Shown here: positions 9,180 through 16,155 of the stretch, one piece after another | Numbering within the stretch: position 1 is the first letter of the stretch | How the letters are laid out: every line of letters begins with the position of its first letter | Source of the DNA: Aggregicoccus sp. 17bor-14 | GTDB taxonomy: Bacteria; Myxococcota; Myxococcia; Myxococcales; Myxococcaceae | Length of the DNA stretch: 49,197 nucleotides | Direction: 5' to 3' | Assembly: GCF_009659535.1 (NCBI RefSeq) | Contig: NZ_VJZZ01000026.1 | Location: 1 to 49,197 of the forward strand | The notes under the pieces: model-generated | What the model saw: only the letters and a program-made list of their open reading frames with translations | Database searches by the model: none | What the model was told of the DNA's origin: nothing | Program-made: the position numbers and the translations under genes

Positions 9180-9758
9180 ATGGAAGTGAAGGGCGTGGCG
9201 TTCCTCGCGCGGCAGGCGATGGCGGAGGCGACGTACGGGGTGGAGGCGTGGCGCCGCTTCCTCGCGGACTTCGCGAAGCAGGAGCCGCTGTTCCAGCAGC
9301 CGATCCTCCCGGTGACGCGGCTGCCGGTGCAGCCCTTCCTCGCGCTCAACGACGCGCTGGTGCGCACCTTCCACAGCGGCAACGTGGAGCAGGGCTACTG
9401 GCAGTTCGGCGAGACGAGCGGGCACTACGCGCTGCGCCAGGGGCAGCTGCGCGGGATGTTCGAGCCGGGCGAGTTCCGGCGCTTCCTGCAGTTCACCCCC
9501 TTCATCTGGAAGGGCTACTTCACCGAGGGCGAGCTGCAGGTGCTGCCCAGCCCCGAGGCGACGGAGCTGCGCATCGTGGGGGTGCCCTTCCACCACGTGT
9601 ACTTCGAGTACTCGGTGATGGGCTTCGCGAAGGGCGGGCTCGAGGTGCTCGGGGCGCAGGTGGAGGTGCAGCCCCTGCAGGGCTACAGCCGCGGCGACGA
9701 CGGCGTGGCGTACCGCTTCCGCGCCACCCCTGCGCCCGGGGCAAGAGGGCCGGGGTGA
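9180..9758 (+). CDS. Conserved hypothetical protein, possible HNOB/V4R/DUF2378-like fold
   Basis: 192 residues starting MEVKGVAFLARQAMAEATYG. An AGGGG sequence precedes ATG 9180, so this start is preferred over 9150. Features include LNDALVRTFHSGNVEQGYWQFGE, FLQFTPFIWKGYFTEGE, VPFHHVYFEYSVMGFAKGGLEVLGA and a closing GDDGVAYRF. The arrangement (a middle helix-rich part, a Gly-containing turn, and a C-terminal GALE-LGA beta element) recalls small-molecule-binding DUF2378/V4R/heme-NO-binding-like proteins common in deltaproteobacteria and myxobacteria. This is a general resemblance, not a firm family call. The stop overlaps the next start by four bases. Confidence 0.6.
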   Translation: MEVKGVAFLARQAMAEATYGVEAWRRFLADFAKQEPLFQQPILPVTRLPVQPFLALNDALVRTFHSGNVEQGYWQFGETSGHYALRQGQLRGMFEPGEFRRFLQFTPFIWKGYFTEGELQVLPSPEATELRIVGVPFHHVYFEYSVMGFAKGGLEVLGAQVEVQPLQGYSRGDDGVAYRFRATPAPGARGPG

Positions 9759-10051
9759 CTTCGACCTCGCGCGCCCTTCAGGCGCGGATCGGACTGGCGT
9801 CGGCCTTCGCCGTCACGGTGTCGTTGATCTTGCTCGCGCTCTGGAGCTTCGGCCATCCGGACCCCTGCACGGCGCTGCAGCCGCACTGTGATTCCGAGTT
9901 CGCCGACGACCCCACGTTCCGCGCCTTGAGCCTGGGGATGTGCGTCGTCGCGGGGCTCGTCAGTGGCGCGGTCTCCTGGGCCGCCAGTGGCTTCGTGCTC
10001 GCGGCGCTCCGGATCGCGAGGCGCGGAGCGACAGACGGCCAGCGACGCTGA
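9755..10051 (+). CDS. Small two-helix membrane protein, unknown function
   Basis: 98 residues from GTG 9755, overlapping the previous stop (GTGA). Two hydrophobic helices are visible: IGLASAFAVTVSLILLALW and MCVVAGLVSGAVSWAASGFV. Between them is a short Cys-containing loop (DPCTALQPHCDSEF) likely outside the membrane, where the two Cys could form a disulfide. Codon third positions are less extreme than in neighbours (for example ttg, att, tcg), so it may be a faster-evolving or recently acquired gene. No family recognised. Confidence 0.65.
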   Translation: MTSTSRALQARIGLASAFAVTVSLILLALWSFGHPDPCTALQPHCDSEFADDPTFRALSLGMCVVAGLVSGAVSWAASGFVLAALRIARRGATDGQRR

Positions 10052-10058
10052 CGCAGAC

Positions 10059-12302
10059 TCAGAGCGTGAACGGGAAGCGGATCTGCGGCCCCTGCACGCG
10101 GTGCACGGGGAAGGTCCAGCCGGAGACCGCGCCCTCGATGCAGGTGGCGAGCGGGGTGCCCTGCAGCTCCTCGGTCTCGGTGGAGACGTCGGCGGTGGTG
10201 CCACTGGGGAGCACGCTGAAGCGCACCACGAGGCGGCCGGTGAGGTCGGGCTGCAGCTTGCGCTGGGCGTCCACGCAGGCCTTCACCTGGGCGCGGTGGG
10301 CGAGCACCGTCTCCATGATGTCCGCCTGGCCGAGCGTCTCGCGCAGCTCGGCGCCGCCGCCAGGGGGCGGGGGTACGTAGGCGGTGGGCACGGCGGCGGG
10401 AGCGGGGGCCGCCTCGGCGGCGGCCTTCGCGCTGGCGCCCGAGCGCGCGGCGGCGTCGTCGGCAGGGCCGGTGGACGTGCCCGAGGACGCGCCGGCAGCG
10501 GCTCCGGATGCAGTGGCAGCGGTGCGCGGCGGCACCTCGCCGTCGAGCTCGCGCTCGAACTCCTCGTCGGGGCCGGGGGTGGCGGCGGCGGCCTGCGGGG
10601 CGGCGCCGTCCGACTCGTCCTCGAAGGTCACCTCGCCGGAGTCGGTGGTGGCGCTGGAGCCCGCAGCGCGCGCTGCGGAGGCGCTGCCCGGGAGGGCGCG
10701 AGCACTGGCCGCCTGCGTCTCGCCTGCGGAGGCCGCACCGGCTTGCGCCTGGTGCGTGGAGCCCGCAGCTCCCTGGGCACTGCGCGCGGAGGCCGCGGCG
10801 CTGCGCGTGGCGGCGTCGGAGCCCTGCGCCTCGCGAGCCCCGGCTGCGCCCGCCGATGCATCGCGAACCCCTGCCGGGCCGCCCTGTGCGGCGCGAGCGT
10901 TGGCCGAGCCACTCTGCGGGTCGCGGGCACCTGCCGGAGCGAGCTTCGCGTCGCGGGAGCCTGCGGAGCCCGCCGGCGCATTGCGCGCGGACGGCGCGGC
11001 GCCCGGACCTGCGAGGGGGGCCTGCGGAGCCGACGCGCCCTTCGCGCCACCGGCGCGGGCGCCGCTGCCCTGCGCCTCGGCGCCCGGAGCCGCAGCGGCC
11101 TGCGCGCTGCGGGCGGACTGCGCACCCTCACCCTGCTGCGGCGGAGCGCTCGCCACCGCGGCGCCCTGTGCGGTGGGCACGGCGGCGGCCCGCGCGGGCG
11201 CCTCCGCGTGCTCGCGGCTGCGCAGCAGGGCGAAGCCGAGCAGGGCGCAGGTGATGACGAGCGCGGTCATCGCGGCGCCGAGCAGCGCGGCGCCCACCAC
11301 GCCGGTGCCGCGGCGGGCGGCGGGCGCCTCCGGGGCGACGGGCGCGGGGGGCACGTAGGTATGGAGGGCCGCGGCGCGTGCCTCCTGCAGGCGGGCGAGG
11401 GCCTCGCTGCGGGCGAGCGCCTCGTCGCGGGCGTGCAGCTCCTCGTCCGCGAGCAGCGAGCGCAGGGCGCTGCTCGCCACCGGCTGGTAGGCGGGCTTCG
11501 CGGGGGCCGCGGGCGGCGCGCTGAGGCTGCTGGCCACCTGCGAGAGGCTGAGGCGCGGCACGGGCGGGGCGAGCGCGCCGGCGAGCCGCAGCACGCGCGC
11601 GAGCGGCACCCAGCGCGCCATCCCGCCGCTCCAGCACGGGGTGTCGGGGCCCACCTCGCCCGCCTCCCAGCGCTCGCGCAGGGTCTGCAGCGTGAGCGGG
11701 CCCTGGGGGCTGCCCGCGGGGGCGACGTACCAGGTGTCCAGCGGATCGAGGGCGTCAGCCTCGAGCGCCTCCTCGTCCCCGTCCAGAGGGCCCACGGGCC
11801 CCACGGGCCCTGAAGCCGCCTGGCGGATGGCGCCCGCGTGCAGGCGCTCGGGGCGCTGCGAGCCGCCGCGCGCCGCGTCCCACCCGGGCAGGGTGGCCGC
11901 CCACGCGGGCTCCGCGGACTCGAGCGCGCCGAGCGCCGCGTCCACCTCGGCGTCCTCGCCGAGCAGCGGCTCGAAGGCCGGAGCCCCGAGCTCGAGCTCG
12001 GGCAGCAGCGCGCCCGCGCTCTGGCGCAGCCGCGCGCCGGCGTCGTCGAGCGACTCGAAGTCCGCGCCCTCCGGCTCGGCGGAGGGCAGCTGCTGCACGC
12101 TCTCCTGCAGGAGGCTCGCGTAGGGGCGCGGGGCGCTCTGCAGCCCGGCCTCCACGGCGTCGAGCAGCGCGAGCGCGCCCTCCACGTCCTGCTCCGCCAG
12201 CAGCAGCTCGTGCCCAGCGTGCGGTGCGCCCGCGGCGTGGTGTCCGCTGCAGCCCGGGTACTCGCAGCAGGTGCCCTGCACGTCCGTCGTGTCCTCGCCC
12301 AC
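10059..12302 (-). CDS. AgmX/GltJ-like protein: Cys/His N terminus, GYF domain, membrane helix, TonB-like C terminus
   Basis: 747 residues. Near the N terminus are clustered Cys and His residues (CCEYPGCSGHH), a possible small metal site. A GYF_2-type domain follows (about 190-245: WYVAPAGSPQGPLTLQTLRE then WEAGEVGPDTPCW and WVPLARV). A single membrane helix lies at about 330-358 (VVGAALLGAAMTALVITCAL), then a long Ala/Ser/Gly/Gln linker, and the AgmX/PglI C-terminal domain (last ~100 residues, with the Cys pair in VKACVDAQ and LATCIEG and the closing WTFPVHRV). This matches the order in Myxococcus xanthus AgmX/GltJ, part of the gliding-motility envelope complex. Here only one C-terminal domain is present and no glt genes are adjacent, so a paralog is more likely. 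GTG 12302 has a strong site (GGGGGAGG, 6-base gap). Confidence 0.82.
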   Translation of the reverse strand: MGEDTTDVQGTCCEYPGCSGHHAAGAPHAGHELLLAEQDVEGALALLDAVEAGLQSAPRPYASLLQESVQQLPSAEPEGADFESLDDAGARLRQSAGALLPELELGAPAFEPLLGEDAEVDAALGALESAEPAWAATLPGWDAARGGSQRPERLHAGAIRQAASGPVGPVGPLDGDEEALEADALDPLDTWYVAPAGSPQGPLTLQTLRERWEAGEVGPDTPCWSGGMARWVPLARVLRLAGALAPPVPRLSLSQVASSLSAPPAAPAKPAYQPVASSALRSLLADEELHARDEALARSEALARLQEARAAALHTYVPPAPVAPEAPAARRGTGVVGAALLGAAMTALVITCALLGFALLRSREHAEAPARAAAVPTAQGAAVASAPPQQGEGAQSARSAQAAAAPGAEAQGSGARAGGAKGASAPQAPLAGPGAAPSARNAPAGSAGSRDAKLAPAGARDPQSGSANARAAQGGPAGVRDASAGAAGAREAQGSDAATRSAAASARSAQGAAGSTHQAQAGAASAGETQAASARALPGSASAARAAGSSATTDSGEVTFEDESDGAAPQAAAATPGPDEEFERELDGEVPPRTAATASGAAAGASSGTSTGPADDAAARSGASAKAAAEAAPAPAAVPTAYVPPPPGGGAELRETLGQADIMETVLAHRAQVKACVDAQRKLQPDLTGRLVVRFSVLPSGTTADVSTETEELQGTPLATCIEGAVSGWTFPVHRVQGPQIRFPFTL
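10690..10985 (-). repeat. Degenerate 30-bp tandem repeats encoding decapeptides
   Basis: Within the linker of the AgmX-like gene, a 30-bp period is visible around a TCGCGAGCCCCTGC-like core. It encodes ten-residue units of the type AG(A/V/S)R(D/E)xxxGx: AGSRDAKLAP, AGARDPQSGS, ANARAAQGGP, AGVRDASAGA, AGAREAQGSD. Outward of these five to six units the period decays into Ala/Ser/Gln sequence. The tract probably forms an extended, protease-tolerant spacer across the periplasm. Such arrays change copy number easily, so length differences between strains would be expected. Confidence 0.7.
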
Positions 12303-12750
12303 GCTCGACCTCCCCCTCGCGACCTACGCCCCCAGCGGGCGCAGCGAGGGGAGAAGCTAGGGACGCGCGGCGTGGAAGAAAGGGGGCACGGGAGGGGAAG
12401 CGGAGTGCCCAGGGGTGTGCATCGACTTTCCCACGCACGGCATCCAGCGGCAGTGCGCGCGCTGCAGCCAAGGCGTGCGGCGCGGGCCGCCAGCGCCCGG
12501 TGCCGGACACTCGTCGCGCCCCGCGGACGCGGGTGCCCTGCGGTCCTACCCCGGCGCCTCCGGGCGGCCGTGTCCCGCCGGGGTGGACCTTTGCAGCGAG
12601 ACACCCGCCGCGAGCCCGCTCCGCCCGGCGGGCAGCCGCGCGTCGGAGCCCCCGCCCGCTCCTGCGCGAGGCGCGGAGGGCAGGAGTGCGAGCGGCCGCG
12701 CCCGGCGGGTCCATTGCGCGGGTCTGGAGGCGCCTCCACCCTCGGGGGCG
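12303..12750. other. 448-bp divergent intergenic region
   Basis: Lies between the divergently oriented AgmX-like and histidine kinase genes. The frame of the kinase gene stays open upstream to 12415, but its translation there (Arg/Pro/Ser/Ala-rich, no family pattern) looks non-coding. The AgmX ribosome-binding site is at the left edge. I find no clear promoter hexamers, hairpin or RNA gene, although promoters for both genes must lie here or nearby. Confidence 0.5.
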
Positions 12751-14883
12751 ATGCCGCCGCTCTCTCCTGCCCAGCCCCTCCCCGAGCGCGAGGAGGAGGC
12801 CTCGCGCCTCGTGCGCCGCTGGCTCAAGGGGTACGCGGCGGGCATGGTGGCGCTCACCGCCTTCGACCTGCTGCGCGTCTTCGCGCTGGGCATCTCCACC
12901 GCGCAGCCGCTCGCGCTGGACGCGCTCGCGCTCGCGACCGGCGCGGCGGCGCTGCTGCTGCTGCGGCGCGGGGCGCTGAAGGCGGCGGTGGGCGTGTTCG
13001 GGGTGGGGCTGATGGTGGTGGTGGCGCTCTCGGCGGCGCTGTTCCCGGACCTGGACCTGGTGGCGCTGCTGCTCGTGCCGCCGGCGCTGGTGGCGGAGCT
13101 GCTGCCCTACTACCGGCGCGGCGCGCGCGTGGCCTTCACGCTCAGCGCCTTCGTGCTCCAGGTGTACGTGGCGCTGCAGCTCGTGCGACACGTGCCGCTG
13201 GGCGTCGTCCTGCCCGAGGAGCGCATCATCTTCGTGCTGCTGGTGGCGCTGGGCGCGGGGATGCTGCTCGCGGTGCTGCCGCAGTACAGCGAGCGGCTGC
13301 GGGTGCGGCTCGAGCGGCTGCACCGCAGCGAGGAGCGCTTCCGCTGCCTCGCGGAGGCGGGCAGCCTGCTGGTGTGGCGCGCGGATGCGCGCGGGCGCAT
13401 CCGGGTGGAGCCTGCGCGCTGGAGCGCGCTCACGGGGCTCGCGGCGCAGCCGGGGCGGGTGCGCCAGGCCATCCACCCCGAGGACCTGCCCGAGCTGCGC
13501 CGCGCGTGGCTGCGCACGGTGAGCACGCGCGGCAGCGTGCCCTTCCGCCAGGAGTTCCGGCTGCGGCTGGCGGACGGCAGCTGGCGCTGGGTGCACAACC
13601 GCGCGCAGGCGGTGGGCGAGGCGGGCGGCGGGGTGCGCGAGTGGGTGGGCGTGATGATGGACATCGAGGACCGCAAGGCGGCGGAGGGCCGGCTGCGCTT
13701 CCTCGTGGCCGCGAGCGCGCGGCTCGCCGAGGCGAGCGACGGGGAGGACCTCGAAGGGCGCGCGGTGGAGCTCGCGGCGGAGGGGCTCGCGGAGGGGGCC
13801 TGCCTCGAGGTGTGGGCGGAGGACGGCGCCGCCCCGCCCCACGTGCGCTGCGCCGGGGCTCACCCGCAGGCGCTCGCGTCGGTGCTGCGCGAGCGCGCGG
13901 GCGGCCGCGGCGGGGGCGCTGGGCCACCCGGCGACGCGGGCGAGCCCGGCTACCTCGGGGACCTGCCCTACCTCGCGCTCCCGCTCGCGGTGGGCGGGCG
14001 CGGCCTGGGCGTGCTGCACCTGGTGCGGGGGCGGCCCGCGCAGGCCTTCACGCCGGACGCGCTGGAGCTCGCGCGCGAGTTCGCCTACCGCGTGGCGCTC
14101 GCGCTGGACGCGGCGCAGCTGCGCGAGCGCCTGGAGGCGAGCGTGCAGCTGCGCGACGAGTTCCTGCAGGTGGCGGCGCACGAGCTGCGCACGCCGCTCA
14201 CGCCCCTGCGCCTGCACCTGGCGAGCTGGCGGCGCCACCACCCGGAGCTGAACGTGGAGCCCCTGGAGCGGCAGGTGCGCCACCTCAACGACCTGGTGGA
14301 GGCGATGCTGGACCTGAGCCGGGTGCGCGGCGGGCAGCTGGTGCCGCACCTGGAGCCGGTGGACCTGGCGGCGCTGGTGCGCGCCACCGCCGCGCGCTTC
14401 CTGCAGGCGGAGGTGGGCGGGCGGCGCAGCCCCTCGGAGGTGCGGCTGCAGCTGCCCGAGCGGCTGCAGGCGGTGTCCGACCCCGGGCGGCTCGGGCAGG
14501 TGCTGCGCCACCTGCTCTCCAACGCCATCAAGTACGGCGAGGCGCGCCCGGTGCACGTGCGGCTCGCCGCGGAGGGACCGGACGCGGTGCTGCAGGTGCA
14601 GGACGAGGGGATGGGCATCCCGCCCGAGCGCCAGGCGCGCATCTTCGAGGCCTTCGAGCGCGCGGTGCCGGTGGAGCACTTCGGCGGGCTGGGGCTGGGG
14701 CTGTACCTCGCGCGCGAGACGGTGGGGGCGCTGGGCGGCAGCATCGCGGTGCAGTCGGAGCCGGGCCGCGGCGCGCTCTTCACCGTGCGCCTGCCGCTCG
14801 CGGGCCCGCCGGGTGTCGAGGCCGGGACGGGCGCTGCGCCCCCCGCCGAGCAGCCTCCGGCCGGGCAGCCCGAGGTCGTGTAG
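12751..14883 (+). CDS. Membrane sensor histidine kinase (multi-TM, PAS, GAF)
   Basis: About 710 residues. The N-terminal ~190 residues hold five or six membrane helices with very short loops (for example MVALTAFDLLRVFALGIS and LVALLLVPPALVAELLP), like the integral-membrane MASE-type sensory modules. A PAS/PAC domain follows (about 195-310, with FRLRLADGSWRWVHNRAQ and VGVMMDIEDRKAA), then a divergent GAF domain (about 320-455), HisKA with His477 in AAHELRTPLTP, and an HATPase (NAIKYG, DEGMGIP, GLGLGLYLA). ATG 12751 is chosen because it lies just before the first helix and after CGGGGGCG, while the open extension to 12415 lacks protein character. No response regulator is adjacent. The C-terminal tail after residue 690 is Pro/Ala-rich and probably unstructured. 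Confidence 0.9.
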   Translation: MPPLSPAQPLPEREEEASRLVRRWLKGYAAGMVALTAFDLLRVFALGISTAQPLALDALALATGAAALLLLRRGALKAAVGVFGVGLMVVVALSAALFPDLDLVALLLVPPALVAELLPYYRRGARVAFTLSAFVLQVYVALQLVRHVPLGVVLPEERIIFVLLVALGAGMLLAVLPQYSERLRVRLERLHRSEERFRCLAEAGSLLVWRADARGRIRVEPARWSALTGLAAQPGRVRQAIHPEDLPELRRAWLRTVSTRGSVPFRQEFRLRLADGSWRWVHNRAQAVGEAGGGVREWVGVMMDIEDRKAAEGRLRFLVAASARLAEASDGEDLEGRAVELAAEGLAEGACLEVWAEDGAAPPHVRCAGAHPQALASVLRERAGGRGGGAGPPGDAGEPGYLGDLPYLALPLAVGGRGLGVLHLVRGRPAQAFTPDALELAREFAYRVALALDAAQLRERLEASVQLRDEFLQVAAHELRTPLTPLRLHLASWRRHHPELNVEPLERQVRHLNDLVEAMLDLSRVRGGQLVPHLEPVDLAALVRATAARFLQAEVGGRRSPSEVRLQLPERLQAVSDPGRLGQVLRHLLSNAIKYGEARPVHVRLAAEGPDAVLQVQDEGMGIPPERQARIFEAFERAVPVEHFGGLGLGLYLARETVGALGGSIAVQSEPGRGALFTVRLPLAGPPGVEAGTGAAPPAEQPPAGQPEVV

Positions 14884-14927
14884 CCTCGACGGGGCCCGTC
14901 TCTCTCCCGTCCCGGAGGCTCCCCCCC

Positions 14928-15989
14928 ATGAAGCGTTTGGCGAAGACCCTGGCGTGCGGCGCTGCGGCGCTCGCGCTGCTGCTGGTGCACGGCTGCGCGT
15001 CGCACCCGAAGGCCTCGCAGGCCTCCACCTCGAGCTACTTCGACAACACGGGCCGCGCGGACGTGCTGGGCGGCGGCGCGCGGCTCATCGAGATCCAGAC
15101 GCCGAAGGGGCCCTTCAAGGTCTGGACGAAGCGCGTGGGCAACAACCCCACGGTGAAGCTGCTGCTGCTGCACGGGGGCCCGGGCGCGACGCACGAGTAC
15201 TTCGAGGCCTTCGACAGCTTCCTGCCGGCGGCGGGCGTCGAGTACTACTACTACGACCAGCTCGGCTCGCATTACAGCGACCAGCCCGACGACGCGGCGC
15301 TCGCGCAGCTCCTGCCGGTGGACCGCTTCGTCGAGGAGGTGGAGCAGGTGCGCCAGGCGCTGGGGCTCACCCACGACAACTTCTTCCTCCTGGGCCACTC
15401 GTGGGGCGGCATCCTCGCGCTCGAGTACGCCCTGAAGTACCCGCAGCACCTCAAGGGGCTCATCATCTCCAACATGATGTCCAGCGCGCCCGCCTACGAC
15501 GCGTACGCGAAGCAGGTGCTGATGCCGCAGATGGACCCGGCGGCGCTGAAGGAGATCCAGGCGCTGGAGGCGAAGAAGGACTACGCGAACCCGCGCTACG
15601 AAGAGCTGCTCATCCCGAACTACTACGTGCAGCACATCCTGCGCATGCCGCCCGAGCAGTGGCCCGACCCGGTGAAGCGCGCCTTCGCGCACATCAACAC
15701 CAAGGTCTACATCCCCATGCAGGGCCCGAGCGAGATGGGCCTGAGCGGGCTGCTGGAGAATTGGGACCGCAGCCAGGACCTGAAGCGGCTCGCCATGCCC
15801 ACCCTGGTCATCGGCGCCGAGCACGACACCATGGACCCCAAGCACATGGAGTGGATGGCGGGGCAGGTGAAGCGCGGGCGCTACCTGTACTGCCCGGACG
15901 GCAGCCACATGGCGATGTACGACGACCAGGACCGCTACGTGAAGGGGCTCATCGCCTTCCTCAAGGACGTCGACGCGGGGCGCCTCTAG
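14928..15989 (+). CDS. Proline-iminopeptidase-like alpha/beta hydrolase lipoprotein
   Basis: 353 residues with a lipoprotein signal (ALALLLVHGC, Cys at about 23). The alpha/beta-hydrolase core has the oxyanion motif HGGPGATHEY, the nucleophile elbow GHSWGG (Ser), an acid in IGAEHDTMDP and the catalytic His in PDGSHMAMYDD. The HGGPG plus DQLGSHYSD pattern is that of the S33 proline iminopeptidase family (TIGR01250-like). It probably releases N-terminal Pro or similar residues from small peptides in the periplasm or on the surface. GGAGG lies nine bases before ATG 14928. One base separates its stop from the GTG of the following small gene. Confidence 0.88.
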   Translation: MKRLAKTLACGAAALALLLVHGCASHPKASQASTSSYFDNTGRADVLGGGARLIEIQTPKGPFKVWTKRVGNNPTVKLLLLHGGPGATHEYFEAFDSFLPAAGVEYYYYDQLGSHYSDQPDDAALAQLLPVDRFVEEVEQVRQALGLTHDNFFLLGHSWGGILALEYALKYPQHLKGLIISNMMSSAPAYDAYAKQVLMPQMDPAALKEIQALEAKKDYANPRYEELLIPNYYVQHILRMPPEQWPDPVKRAFAHINTKVYIPMQGPSEMGLSGLLENWDRSQDLKRLAMPTLVIGAEHDTMDPKHMEWMAGQVKRGRYLYCPDGSHMAMYDDQDRYVKGLIAFLKDVDAGRL

Positions 15990-15990
15990 C

Positions 15991-16143
15991 GTGGACGCGG
16001 AGAGCAAGGCGCTGGTGCTCGCGAGCGGGGGCGGCCTGCTGCTGCTCGGTGTTCGCGCGCTGTTCCGGCGCCTCTTCGGCCCGCCGCCCCCCGAGGACCC
16101 CACGGTGGGCGACGGCCACTTCGGCAACACGCCGGACGAGTGA
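15991..16143 (+). CDS. 50-residue single-helix membrane peptide
   Basis: A short frame starting GTG 15991, one base after the stop of the hydrolase gene, and ending TGA 16141-16143. It encodes an acidic start (VDAESK), one hydrophobic helix (ALVLASGGGLLLLGVRALF), an Arg pair, then PPPPEDPTVGDGHFGNTPDE. Third positions are almost all G or C and the helix-then-Arg order follows the positive-inside pattern. Its position suggests translation coupled to the hydrolase. Function unknown. No close family is recognised and a chance frame cannot be excluded. Confidence 0.55.
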   Translation: MDAESKALVLASGGGLLLLGVRALFRRLFGPPPPEDPTVGDGHFGNTPDE

Positions 16144-16155
16144 GGCCCACGCCCC

